Notes under the pieces: model-generated
What the model saw: only the letters and a program-made list of their open reading frames with translations
The model's database searches: none
Told to the model about the DNA's origin: nothing
Shown here: positions 39,778 to 48,315 of the stretch, piece after piece
Layout of the letters: each line of letters opens with the position of its first letter
How positions within the stretch are numbered: the first letter of the stretch is position 1
Source of the DNA: JADJLQ01 sp038251405
Lineage (GTDB): Bacteria > Bacteroidota > Bacteroidia > Chitinophagales > Saprospiraceae
Assembly: GCA_038251405.1 (NCBI GenBank)
Contig: JBBSBH010000003.1
Location: 124,001 to 188,000 of the forward strand
DNA length: 64,000 nt
Direction of reading: 5' to 3'
Made by a program: the position numbers and the translations under genes

Positions 39778-40308
39778 TTATTTATTGAGTTTTTCGTACT
39801 CTTCTTTAGTTATTTCATTTAGATTTTCCAATATCAATACTTGTGCCTTTCCATTCGGTAAAATAAATTTCTTTGTTGTTTCAATTCCACTTGATGAGAA
39901 CTTTCCTTCACCAACAATTTTACCACTTCCGTTTGTCATTTCAATATCATATGTCCAATTGCTCCATTTCCAAGTTTCACCAGCGAATGTAATAGTACCC
40001 GAAAAACTTTTTGCATCATCAGTTGCTGTAAAGACATTGTTTTTGTCGGTTTGAGTCAATTTTGTATTAAACAATTTGCCGTCTTGTATAACATATTCAA
40101 TAATTGTTTTTCCCTTTTCGTCTATTGTTCTTTTTACTAAAGAGTGCTTTACAGGACCATAAGATATTTTCCCATCAGGGGAATTAGTTTTCACTTCACC
40201 ATAATAATAATGGGTGTTCAGAATATCATTCTTAGTAATATTCTTAGAAGAACTGCATGCAGATATGATTATAAATGCACAAAATAAAATTGAAAAATTT
40301 GATTTCAT
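39778..40308 (-). CDS. Small lipoprotein, function unknown
   Basis: The 176-residue product has a lipoprotein leader with lipobox IISACSSS. The mature part is beta-rich, with alternating segments such as KISYGPVKHSLVKRTID and GTITFAGETWKWSNW, compatible with a small calycin-like or beta-sandwich fold. I do not recognise a family. It is preceded on the same strand by the short 68-residue gene at 40387-40593. Confidence 0.7.
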   Translation of the reverse strand: MKSNFSILFCAFIIISACSSSKNITKNDILNTHYYYGEVKTNSPDGKISYGPVKHSLVKRTIDEKGKTIIEYVIQDGKLFNTKLTQTDKNNVFTATDDAKSFSGTITFAGETWKWSNWTYDIEMTNGSGKIVGEGKFSSSGIETTKKFILPNGKAQVLILENLNEITKEEYEKLNK

Positions 40309-40386
40309 TTTCTTGTTGATTTGTTATTTGTGAGTAAAGTATTTTTTTCATTTGTTTTTTTATCGAACCTAAGCAGCTTTATAGAC

Positions 40387-40593
40387 TCATACAAGATGTA
40401 CTTCGTCGGACGGATACAGTCCAACGACAATTATATTGGTATCAATTAAAACTGTCCAACCCGCTCCAAAAAACTTATATAACGGGTTTGTCTTACCTGA
40501 TGGATTGTCAAAAAACCAAAGGCTTGTCGAATAAAAGTCACAACCTCTTGCACACAGCATAAGAAATGTCAATGTGAAGAATTTTAGTTTCAT
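40387..40593 (-). CDS. Small membrane protein, probably truncated at its C-terminus
   Basis: This 68-residue product starts MKLKFFTLTFLMLCARGCDF and continues STSLWFFDNPSGKTNPLYKF, a pattern I associate with small cassette-type membrane proteins in Bacteroidota. The second hydrophobic segment (GWTVLIDTNIIVVGL) breaks off into YPSDEVHLV, which looks like out-of-family sequence, so the C-terminal end is probably lost by deletion. Function unknown. An attC-like element begins 47 bases upstream of its start. Confidence 0.55.
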   Translation of the reverse strand: MKLKFFTLTFLMLCARGCDFYSTSLWFFDNPSGKTNPLYKFFGAGWTVLIDTNIIVVGLYPSDEVHLV

Positions 40594-40639
40594 AAATTTT
40601 ACTTTTTATTTATTTACAATTTGGTTGTCGTCTTAAAAT

Positions 40640-40844
40640 GCCCTATGGCGTTTTGCATTGGCGAAGGGCAGGGAACTCATTGCTCGTCTGCCCGGTGCCG
40701 AAGCTAAATTGGAAACGAAAATATTAAATTGAAATGAAAGTTAAATACAAACGGTCCAGCCCCAAACTAAAGCTGATGTTGATTTACAGCCGAAGTTACA
40801 ATGTCCTGCCCTGACTTTTTCCTATGCATTGTTGGCTGCTGCTG
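40640..40844 (+). repeat. attC-like element 3 (3' of the FMN oxidase gene)
   Basis: The right core GTTGGCTGCTGCTG is at 40831-40844 and the left, worn core GCCCTATGGCG is near 40640. The arms hold GGCGAAGGGCAGGG on the left and TGTCCTGCCC on the right. On the minus strand the element begins 25 bases after the oxidase stop codon. Its interior (GCTGATGTTGATTTACAG, CCGAAGTTACAATGTCC) is homologous to elements at 49.0 and 53.9 kb. Confidence 0.65.
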
Positions 40845-40869
40845 TTTTATTCCATTTGTCATTACCCAA

Positions 40870-42021
40870 CTATTTCCATATTAAAGATTGGTCAATGCTT
40901 GCAATTGTGGCTCTCCCCGTTAATGCCATTGCCATTTCAAATTCTGCTCTTAAAATTTCTAATGCTTTGGTAACACCTTCTGCTCCTCCCGAAGCCAAAC
41001 CAAAACAGATAGGCTTGCCAACTAACACGGCATTTGCACCCAAAGCAATTGCTTTTAAAACATCAGTGCCTCTTCGTATTCCACCGTCCATTAAAATCGG
41101 TATTCGTTTGTTTACTCTTTCAACAATTCGTGGCAACACTTCAATCGTAGCAGGAACTGTATCTAAATTTCTGCCACTATGATTGGAAACTATAATGCCC
41201 GACGCTCCAATTTTAATTGCTTTTTCTGCATCATCAGGATTTAGAATACCTTTTAACAAAACGGGTACTTTTGCAAATGAAATTAACCATTCCATTTCTT
41301 TCCAAGTAAGCGGCATTTTCTGAGTGAATGCACCGTTTGTGTAAGGAGCATTTATACCATCGGGCAATTTAAATTTCACCCTTGCTTGTCTATTTCTTGC
41401 ACCAGTAACTGGTGTATCTACTGTAATACATAAGGCACGACAACCTAATGCCTCTGCTTTTTGAACGAGGTTTTTAGTAAATTCTTTGTCGTCTCTTACA
41501 TACAATTGAAACCAAAGTGGTTCACTTGCTACTTTTTTTATTTCTTCCAAAGGTGTAGTTGTAAATGAACTAACCACATAAATCGCCTTTGCTTTACCAG
41601 CTCCTTTGGCAGTTGCCAATTCACCTTCGGGATGCATGATTTTATGAAATGCGGTCGGGGCAATTAAAATGGGATAAGCTAATTTATGACCATAAAGTGT
41701 AATAGTTGTATCCAATTTGCTAACGTCATTGAGCACAGTTGGGTTTATTTTAAGAGCATCAAAAGCCTGCCTGTTCCAACGCACAGTAAATTCATCGGCT
41801 GCACCACTTGCGACATATTCATAAGCCATTTTTGTCATTTTCTCTTCTGCCATTTTTTCAAAATCAAACAAATTGATGATTTCAGATAAGTCAATAGGGT
41901 CACCATTAATAACTGGCAATTTATTTTGTCCAATTATTTGACTTTGTCCACCAAATGGAATCATTAAACCACCTGTCAATGCTGTGATTGTTTTGAGTAA
42001 GTCTCGTCTTGTCTGTTCCAT
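40870..42021 (-). CDS. FMN-dependent alpha-hydroxy-acid oxidase/dehydrogenase with Tat-type leader
   Basis: The 383-residue protein starts with a twin-arginine leader (MEQTRRDLLKTITALTGGL) and then has the FMN TIM barrel of the lactate dehydrogenase/glycolate oxidase family. Landmarks are the FMN region ILIAPTAFHKIMHPEGE, CRALCITVDTPVTGARNR, the active-site segment IIVSNHSGRNLDTVPA with the catalytic His and substrate Arg, and ILMDGGIRRGTDVLKA near the end. L-lactate or a related 2-hydroxy acid is the likely substrate. It is the only gene of a unit whose ends carry matching cores at 40831 and 42094. Confidence 0.9.
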   Translation of the reverse strand: MEQTRRDLLKTITALTGGLMIPFGGQSQIIGQNKLPVINGDPIDLSEIINLFDFEKMAEEKMTKMAYEYVASGAADEFTVRWNRQAFDALKINPTVLNDVSKLDTTITLYGHKLAYPILIAPTAFHKIMHPEGELATAKGAGKAKAIYVVSSFTTTPLEEIKKVASEPLWFQLYVRDDKEFTKNLVQKAEALGCRALCITVDTPVTGARNRQARVKFKLPDGINAPYTNGAFTQKMPLTWKEMEWLISFAKVPVLLKGILNPDDAEKAIKIGASGIIVSNHSGRNLDTVPATIEVLPRIVERVNKRIPILMDGGIRRGTDVLKAIALGANAVLVGKPICFGLASGGAEGVTKALEILRAEFEMAMALTGRATIASIDQSLIWK

Positions 42022-42080
42022 TTTTAATTTTATTTATTTGAATAATGTCAATTGCGGTTTTAATAAGGTTGTCTGTGTTA

Positions 42081-42094
42081 CAGTAGCAGCCAAC
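42081..42094 (-). repeat. Cassette-boundary core upstream of the FMN oxidase gene
   Basis: On the minus strand this reads GTTGGCTGCTACTG, identical in 13 of 14 bases to the core at the other end of the gene unit (40831-40844, plus strand). The rest of the neighbouring element to the right is lost in the IS91-like remnant region. Confidence 0.65.
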
Positions 42095-42441
42095 ATTTAT
42101 GAAAGTATCCGACAGCCCCGAAAAATAGAAAGCATATCAATAGGCTCATAAATGGCTGGTGGTATACTTTATGTTGACCGACTAGCAGAGGCTTCTCTCT
42201 ATGGTAGAAAGTAATGTTTGAGCCAAGATGGGGAAACAGGAATTTGCTTTGGTACTGAATCGAATAATTCATAATTGATGTCAAAATGTATTGATGGGCT
42301 TATAAATGTAGATAAATTTGAAGAGTTTGGTAGGAGAATGGAAATTATTTTTGAGAATAGACAAAGCATTACCCTTTGCATTAAAGCATTAAAAATAAAT
42401 GAATCATAAAACTGTACAAATTTCAAAATCTAATGTAGCAC

Positions 42442-42597
42442 TTACCCATCCAATAGTATATTGTGATGAAAAGTGATGGCGACTAAAATTAAAGACGATT
42501 GCAAGCAATGAGGGCATTGATTGTAGGTGATTTTATGTTTTTCTAATAGCCTTACATGCCAAGGTATTTTTACTTTATCAGGATGTGGTGGTAGCAT
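42442..42597 (-). pseudogene. Remnant of an IS91-like transposase (C-terminal zinc region)
   Basis: The frame reads MLPPHPDKVKIPWHVRLLEK and then HKITYNQCPHCLQSSLIL before TAA. A conserved tryptophan, a leucine-lysine stretch and a CxxC pair resemble the C-terminal region of IS91-family Y2 transposases. Only about 50 codons remain. It lies just beyond the integrase remnant on the same strand, the order seen in Bacteroidota IS91-type elements with a companion tyrosine recombinase. Confidence 0.5.
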
Positions 42598-42640
42598 AAT
42601 AAAAACTATGATGGCGGATATATTTGTTTTGCGATTTCTA

Positions 42641-42981
42641 TTACTGAGATAGCCATAACTTATTATTTTGGTAAGTATTTGGGTAAAATATGTTACTCGA
42701 ATCGTCTAATATGTGTTTTAAAAAAAAAGAAAAACTAACAGCTGCCATTTTAGATTTTATGCTGCTTCAGCCAATTGTTTTGTCTAAATAGATAAGGTAA
42801 TTCAGCGTGTCATCAAAGGAAATTTGCGACGGACGAACATCATTGTAAAAAGTGAATAAATGTCTAAGCTCTGATAAATAGCTTCTCTTAGTGTAAGGAC
42901 TATATTCTCCTAGATTTAGAAGATCATTAGTTCGCTGTAATGCATTAATTGCAAATTGTGAAAGTGTTTTTTTTCTTGCAT
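42641..42981 (-). pseudogene. Remnant of a tyrosine recombinase (N-terminal core-binding domain)
   Basis: After a frameshift in an A-run close to the ATG, the frame reads QRTNDLLNLGEYSPYTKRSY, LSELRHLFTFYNDVRPSQIS and LNYLIYLDKTIG. A TGA follows, then SSIKSKMAAVSFSFFLKHIL. This is the SAM-like core-binding domain of an XerC-type or IS91-associated integrase. The catalytic domain with Arg and Tyr is absent, so it is dead. The rest of 42095-43218 shows no other coding signal. Confidence 0.6.
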
Positions 42982-43218
42982 AATTTTATTTTTTAGATTA
43001 GCAAGATAGGAGATTGTGATTAAACATTTAGGAGAAACCCGTTGTGTAGCAATGTAGGTTCAACTCATATATACACGCTACTTTATAGCGTCTATACACC
43101 CATTTTGGGGTTGCTATGCGAATGTTTTGTTTCGTTTATTATTAAACAAAGGAAAGCGTTAATTATTAATTTTCAAAGAGTTATTGTTTTACATTAGCAT
43201 CAAACCCCACCCCTCCAC

Positions 43219-43245
43219 AAAAAAAGCCCCACTCTGCAGCGGGGC
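43219..43245 (-). terminator. Rho-independent terminator downstream of the Na/Pi transporter gene
   Basis: On the minus strand GCCCC and GGGGC (43245-43241 with 43230-43226) enclose a short partly paired loop and are followed by seven T. It lies about 190 bases after the stop at 43437. Confidence 0.75.
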
Positions 43246-43436
43246 ATTCTTTTAATAAAAGCAATTAATTATACTGTTATGAATCAAACAAGCCCTATCT
43301 ATCCATTTTTTTAACCCGAGGCTCTAAAAATAAGGAAAGGAAGGGTGCAGGATAAATTGATAAGTTTACAGATTAAATAATTTAAATTATATTGTTCACA
43401 GGTCCTCTTCTTTTACCTGTTGCTTGCAGAACAGAT

Positions 43437-45137
43437 TTATTCAATATTACCAGCAAGTGTAGTGCTTTCTTCAAATTTTTCGGCGGCAGGGGAGTCTAGC
43501 AAATAATCTTTTAGTGAAAAAATGATTGCCTTGCAAGAAGAATACAATTCGCGATTAAGAATAAACAGCGTAGAAATATCTACTTCTTTTAACATTTCCT
43601 TTCGAACATCTCCATAAGAAATGTTCACTTGCGCGTTATAATCTTGTTTTGTTTTTGTGAGGAGCTTCTCTAGCTTTTCAGCGCACAAAGTCTTATCCTT
43701 CAACATAAATATTTGATTCAATTCTGCATAAAAAGTGCGCAATTGTGTTCGGAATAATTGGTAAGTGCCATACTTTAAATCGTTAACTGAATTGCTGAAT
43801 TCAATTCTATCATGATCAACGTCTTTTAGGCCTTTTGCGGAATTCATGGCATTTCTAACAGCCGTCATTAATTGATTGAGATGAATGAAATCCTCCTGAT
43901 TAATTTGCTCTGCCATCATCTTAGCGAAAAAGGATAAAATTTCTCCTTCCGCCTGTTTCAGAAGGTGATACTTTTGTAAGTAGGGTAATGAAGAGGAAAA
44001 TGCTTTATTGCTTTGCGCCTTTGTTTTGAATTCATTTTCATCGGGTGCTTCATCTTCAATTTGAAACACCTCCATATTCAAATGTATCGTGCGGTATATA
44101 AAAAGGCTTGATTCTTTTTCAAGCATTTCTAATGCTGTGTCAAAAATTTTAGGACTGGTGTTTTGAATAAAGGAGGTGGCTCTTTTTTCGTCTTGACCGA
44201 AATGCTTTTCAAGAAATTTAGCAAGGGAATTGAGAAAAAAGTAAAAGAAAATAACACCAACAATATTAATGAAAGTTTGAAAGGCCACTAAAATTATTAA
44301 TGGGTTTTGAATGCCGATAATATCTCTCAACAATTTTATAATGGGCAACAGTAACACAAAACCAAATACAGAAGAAGCAATGTTGAAAATGATGTTGGCA
44401 CTGGCCACTCTTTTTTTAGCCGGTATACCGCCAATAGACCCAATAAAGAGTTTGATGGTAGTACCTAGTTCTGCCCCAAGCACCACTGCTACGGCAGTTT
44501 CGATGGGAATGATGGTGGCGTACAATGCACTAAGGACTATTACCACCATAGCGGCACTAGTTTGAATAAGTGCTGTAATAACAAAACCGATTAATACAAA
44601 CACTATTCGGTGGTAATGTAAATAGGGTGCAAAGTCGAAGGCTTTTAGCAGGGAGTCCATACTTTCTTTCATGAACTGAAGACCCAGAAATAAAATGCCG
44701 AATCCCATAAGGAACTTACTGATTTGATAAATGCCTTTCTTATTTCGGAATACGATAAGTGCAATACCCGATAAGCCGATAATAGGTAAAGTAAACTGGG
44801 TAATGTTTGTATTGAACCCAAAAAGCGCCACCAACCAACTATTAATAGTTCCCCCTACATTGGCCCCCAACACAACGCCAATTGCATTCCGCATAGTAAG
44901 CATTCCTGCCCCAACAAATGATAGCAGCATTAAATTGACGATTGAGCTACTTTGCAAAATAGCTGTCACCCCGGCACCGCTTAAGATGGCGCTTAATTTA
45001 TTGTTGGTGTGCTTTTGTAAAAATAATTTGAAAGATCTTCCCTGTAATTGTTTTAATACATTTTCTAAATGGAGCATTCCATAAAGAAACAGGCCAAGAC
45101 CAGATAAAAACCGCCAAAAATCGGGTGTCGTCATCAT
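43437..45137 (-). CDS. Na/Pi-cotransporter family protein with PhoU-like tail
   Basis: The 566-residue inner-membrane protein has two inverted membrane repeats carrying the paired QS/TS motifs of the family, GVTAILQSSSIVNLMLLSF near residue 55 and FVITALIQTSAAMVVIVL near residue 190. Several more helices run to about residue 310. The remaining 250 residues are soluble and helical, like PhoU. It should carry phosphate or a related anion with sodium. Start taken at ATG MMTTPDFWRFLSGLGL. It is a single gene with a good terminator and looks like housekeeping DNA inside the array. Confidence 0.9.
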   Translation of the reverse strand: MMTTPDFWRFLSGLGLFLYGMLHLENVLKQLQGRSFKLFLQKHTNNKLSAILSGAGVTAILQSSSIVNLMLLSFVGAGMLTMRNAIGVVLGANVGGTINSWLVALFGFNTNITQFTLPIIGLSGIALIVFRNKKGIYQISKFLMGFGILFLGLQFMKESMDSLLKAFDFAPYLHYHRIVFVLIGFVITALIQTSAAMVVIVLSALYATIIPIETAVAVVLGAELGTTIKLFIGSIGGIPAKKRVASANIIFNIASSVFGFVLLLPIIKLLRDIIGIQNPLIILVAFQTFINIVGVIFFYFFLNSLAKFLEKHFGQDEKRATSFIQNTSPKIFDTALEMLEKESSLFIYRTIHLNMEVFQIEDEAPDENEFKTKAQSNKAFSSSLPYLQKYHLLKQAEGEILSFFAKMMAEQINQEDFIHLNQLMTAVRNAMNSAKGLKDVDHDRIEFSNSVNDLKYGTYQLFRTQLRTFYAELNQIFMLKDKTLCAEKLEKLLTKTKQDYNAQVNISYGDVRKEMLKEVDISTLFILNRELYSSCKAIIFSLKDYLLDSPAAEKFEESTTLAGNIE

Positions 45138-45339
45138 TTATTTCCGAAACATATTTGTATAGTTGAATTTTTTAAATATCAATCGGTATGTCTTTTTGTT
45201 ATTAGTCCAGAAAGTTACAGGTTATTGCGAACACCTTAAAAAAATAAAATCATCCAACCTAACCACCTTGTTTTATGCAATGCATAAAGCTTGCAATAAT
45301 AGGAAAACATGATGAGATTTATTGAGACATATTTTGTCC

Positions 45340-45552
45340 TTACTTACTATTGCTTAATTTTTTAATATGCTTATCGTTTTTTTTCACTATGCGTTTAATA
45401 GATTTTTTCACAACCTTTTCAATTTTTTTTGTAAAGTCGGCTTTACTGTTCTTAAGCACTTTGTTTACTGCTTCCAACAATGCTTCTTTTAACGGTTTGA
45501 TTGCTTTCTTTTTTAATTCTTTCGGTATTGGTATTAATTCTTTCTTTTTCAT
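45340..45552 (-). CDS. Small lysine-rich protein
   Basis: The 70-residue product is about one-third lysine, with helical heptad-like spacing (KAIKPLKEALLEAVNKVLKN, then KKIEKVVKKSIKRIVKKN). It has no membrane segment. It could bind nucleic acid, as small histone-H1-like proteins do, or act as a phasin-like or chaperone-like helix; neither is proven. The start lies 12 bases after the OsmC stop on the same strand, so the two are likely cotranscribed. Confidence 0.6.
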   Translation of the reverse strand: MKKKELIPIPKELKKKAIKPLKEALLEAVNKVLKNSKADFTKKIEKVVKKSIKRIVKKNDKHIKKLSNSK

Positions 45553-45564
45553 ATTCTTTCTTTT

Positions 45565-46005
45565 TTATTTAATGGTTATTAATGATTCTAAAGTAATTTT
45601 GGTTGTTATTGCATTTGCAATGGTACATGCTTTTTCACTCATTTCAAGCACCCGCTTGGCTTTCGGTTCGTTTTGAGTGCAAGGTATTACTAATGTGGGT
45701 TTAAGAACAATTTCTGTTACAACTAACTTTCCATCTACTTTCTCAATTTTACCAATCGCATTGCTATCGAAACTTATAAATTGCAATTTGGAATTTTCTG
45801 CCACCAATAAAAATGTTGAGATTAAGCATGAATTTACTGCTGCAGCAAATAAATGTTCAGGAGTCCATTTTTCTTTTATACCTTTTAAAAATTTAGGGGG
45901 TGTGGCCACTTCTATTTTATTCGGTAGGATTGTGGAACTCAAAGTTTCCATTGTAAGCGCATCCCATTTTAAATTGACTTCGTAGGTATGTGTATTGGTT
46001 ATCAT
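45565..46005 (-). CDS. OsmC family peroxide-detoxification protein
   Basis: The 146-residue product shows the OsmC fold: GIKEKWTPEHLFAAAVNSCL with the first catalytic-type Cys near residue 56, and KRVLEMSEKACTIANAITTK with the second Cys near residue 130. Such proteins reduce organic hydroperoxides in the cytoplasm. Both cysteines are present. It is the first gene of a short unit with the lysine-rich gene and lies inside a pair of inverted repeats. Confidence 0.88.
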   Translation of the reverse strand: MITNTHTYEVNLKWDALTMETLSSTILPNKIEVATPPKFLKGIKEKWTPEHLFAAAVNSCLISTFLLVAENSKLQFISFDSNAIGKIEKVDGKLVVTEIVLKPTLVIPCTQNEPKAKRVLEMSEKACTIANAITTKITLESLITIK

Positions 46006-46535
46006 TATAGATTTATCAAAGCGAAGGGATTGCCCTCTTGCATTTTATTTGGTTTATTTAACTATAGCATCATCGTAATTTACCAACAATTTGTTTTTTT
46101 ACTTGCCCAATACTTGATGTTTTACAAGCAATGCTTTCAGCCTCTTCAACATTTTTTTGTTCCATGGCATTATACTTTTGAATTATTTTTCAGCTTCAAT
46201 TATTGTATTCAATGGCTAAATTGTAACAACAGAACAGATCTGATGGTATTGCAAAGAATGAGTATTACCTGATTATTAAAAAAGATTACATCAATCACAC
46301 ATTCGGGTTAAGAAGAAGTGTGCAATGAAGCAAATAGGGCGGTGATGAAAATTATTTAAAGGCGAGCTTGTTAAATAAAATTATTATTCATTACGGCATG
46401 TTTATTTTTTAAGGTGTTCGTAATAATTTATCTATAAGTTTAGCCGAACTGAAAGTGAGCAAAGCTAACAGCGCAGCCCCCAGCGAAGCTAAATCGGTCC
46501 TTTTGGGTAAGTGCTGCCATGGCTAAAGCTTCTAG
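46006..46535. other. Gap without a recognised gene
   Basis: About 530 bases upstream of the OsmC gene. Apart from the right inverted repeat (46401-46426) and a 31-codon open frame near 46165-46070 (MEQKNVEEAESIACK, minus) without family signals, I see nothing here. Confidence 0.5.
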
Positions 46536-46890
46536 TTATTGCAATTGTTTTTTATTTGTACGAACAAAGTCGTCAAATGATTTGGGTTCTTTTCCAGTTA
46601 TATTTTTCTATCCAATTTAAGAAATGTAAATTGTCAGTAAGCATTTGGTAACTCATTTTTTCATCGCCTTCCGCTATTTTCCCTTCTTTGTCAGTAGTTT
46701 TCCAATGGAGCATGCTGTCAGAAGTATAACTAACGCTTGCTTTCATTTCGGGAAAGGAAATTGTGGCTTTTTTGCCTATCAAATGATATGCTACTGCTTG
46801 TTTCTTTTCCATTGTTGTTTGATTTTGATTATTTGCATTGTTACAAGCAACTACAAACACTGTTTAAAAAAATATTATTATATATTTCAT
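46536..46890 (-). pseudogene. Broken MoaF-like lipoprotein joined to an NmrA/SDR-type C-terminal tail
   Basis: ATG at 46888-46890 begins MKYIIIFF, then TAA at 46864-46866, then TVFVVACNNANNQNQ in the same frame, so a lipoprotein leader is cut by one nonsense codon. The body (LIGKKATISFPEMKASVSYT, LHWKTTDKEGK, MLTDNLHFLNWIE) resembles MoaF-like or phenolic-acid-decarboxylase-like small beta-barrels. It stops short of the usual end. A shifted frame continues as NITGKEPKSFDDFVRTNKKQ, which looks like the C-terminus of an NmrA-type NAD(P)-binding protein. A deletion probably joined two genes. A GTG start inside could still yield 95 residues. Confidence 0.6.
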
Positions 46891-47283
46891 TTATTTTATT
46901 GTTGAATTTATTACGGGTTGACTATCCACAAACTGCTCAAAACTTACGATTTTGCTATCTTTCAATTTCCAAATATGAGCAACCCTTGCCGTAAAGGCTT
47001 TCTCCGTTAGTTTGTATGTACCTGTATAGGTGCCATAGGCAACTACTTTGTCATCGCTGGCTACATAATCTTCGGGTGTAAATTTGTAATCAATCCATTC
47101 GCTACCTAATCTGCTAAAAACGTTTTTGGTTATATTTTCCAAACCAATATACGTTCCTGCGTATGGAAATCCCTTCGCTTCTGTCCACGAAATAGTGTCT
47201 ATGACATATTTGGCTAAATTGTTGCCATTTTCTTCTGAAGTTTTTCCTTTGTAAGTGCTTTTTATTATTTCTAAATTTGTCAT
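46891..47283 (-). CDS. SnoaL/NTF2-like small protein
   Basis: From ATG at 47281-47283 the product is 130 residues beginning MTNLEIIKSTYKGKTSEENG, an opening helix of the NTF2-like fold, with FTPEDYVASDDKVVAYGTYT and AHIWKLKDSKIVSFEQFVD as the curved sheet. Upstream codons would add LAILVPLSSCSLNK, a possible lipoprotein leader without a normal start codon, so an exported form is also conceivable. Members act as hydrolases, isomerases or binding proteins; function open. It lies 64 bases after the MBL gene at 47348. Confidence 0.75.
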   Translation of the reverse strand: MTNLEIIKSTYKGKTSEENGNNLAKYVIDTISWTEAKGFPYAGTYIGLENITKNVFSRLGSEWIDYKFTPEDYVASDDKVVAYGTYTGTYKLTEKAFTARVAHIWKLKDSKIVSFEQFVDSQPVINSTIK

Positions 47284-47347
47284 TTCTATTTTATTTAGAG
47301 AACAACTTGACAATGGTACGAGTATTGCCAAGTTGAAGATTATTAAT

Positions 47348-48187
47348 TTACCATTTCATTTCGCCTGTATTCACTTTTGCTCCAATTTGTAAAGCTGTTT
47401 CAAAAGTGAGTGTTGGGTATTTTACTTTTAACGCATTAATTAAGGCTTCCGAAGTTTTGTTGGTTTCCAAAGCCTCTTCATAAAACTGAATATAACTTTT
47501 TGTATGCTTTACGGCACTAATATCGAATGGACTATTATTGTTGGCGTGTGCAGGAATAACAATTGCTGGGTGCAATGATTCTATTTTATCCAAACCATTT
47601 ATCCATTTATTACGAGCTTCTGTGCTTTGTGCATCTGCCATCCACAAGTTAAAAGTGGTTCCAAAAACATTAATACCACCTATTACGGCTTTTATAGAAG
47701 GTATCCACACAAATGCTTTTGTAGAAAATTCTTCCAAGCCAATAATTTCTAATTTTTGTCCTTCCAAATCAATTGAATTGCCTTGCAAAACTTGTGGCAA
47801 GACCACGTTAGAAGTCAATGATTTTCCCAATCTACCACCCCAAACATCCAATTTATTTTGAGCCGTTGCTTTGATGTGTTCTATGGTTGGAGATGTTGCA
47901 TAAACGGTTACTTCGGGAAAATGATTTTTAAATACTTCCAAACCAAAATAAAAATCGGGGTCGCCATAACTAACATATATAGATGTTAATTTTTTGCCTG
48001 AATTTTTAATTTTTTGAGCTACTAATTCAGCATCTGCTAAGGTGAATTGTGCATCAATTAAAACAGTGTCTGTTTTACCAGAAACAATTACAGATGCTAC
48101 ACCAAAACTATTTTCTGATGCATTGAACACTTCAAGTGTTAAAGGGCTTGTTTCTATTTTTTTGAAGCTTTGTGCTTGTACTTCCAC
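47348..48187 (-). CDS. Metallo-beta-lactamase-fold protein lacking the HxHxDH motif
   Basis: The 279-residue frame has the MBL pattern KTDTVLIDAQFTLADAELVA, but the metal motif reads YVSYGDPDFYFGLEVF instead of HxHxDH, so a standard dinuclear zinc site is missing at that end; PAHANNN near residue 215 keeps one late histidine. A subfamily with such a replaced motif is known, with no clear activity. The start is unusual: GTG opens at VEVQAQSF, and upstream in the same frame KKTILTI, a TAA and ILFKVEVQAQ look like a signal peptide with a nonsense codon. Export may therefore be lost. Confidence 0.75.
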   Translation of the reverse strand: MEVQAQSFKKIETSPLTLEVFNASENSFGVASVIVSGKTDTVLIDAQFTLADAELVAQKIKNSGKKLTSIYVSYGDPDFYFGLEVFKNHFPEVTVYATSPTIEHIKATAQNKLDVWGGRLGKSLTSNVVLPQVLQGNSIDLEGQKLEIIGLEEFSTKAFVWIPSIKAVIGGINVFGTTFNLWMADAQSTEARNKWINGLDKIESLHPAIVIPAHANNNSPFDISAVKHTKSYIQFYEEALETNKTSEALINALKVKYPTLTFETALQIGAKVNTGEMKW

Positions 48188-48315
48188 TTTGAATAAAATT
48201 TAAATTGTTAAAATTGTTTTTTTGATTGCTATTATTATACTTATTGAATTTGATGATGCAAAGATAAAACGATCATATGCCCAAAAACATTGAACAAGTT
48301 CAATAAATGAAAACA

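Larger units (their letters stand above)
45222..46426. repeat. Pair of 26-27-base inverted repeats enclosing the OsmC unit
   Basis: The left copy is at 45222-45248 and the right copy, inverted, at 46401-46426. Read inward both contain CGAACACCTTAAAAAA and TAAA, preceded by TTATTgC or TTATTaC; they differ by about one substitution and one A. The enclosed 1.2 kb holds the lysine-rich gene and the OsmC gene but no transposase. I could not see a target-site duplication. Confidence 0.55.
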
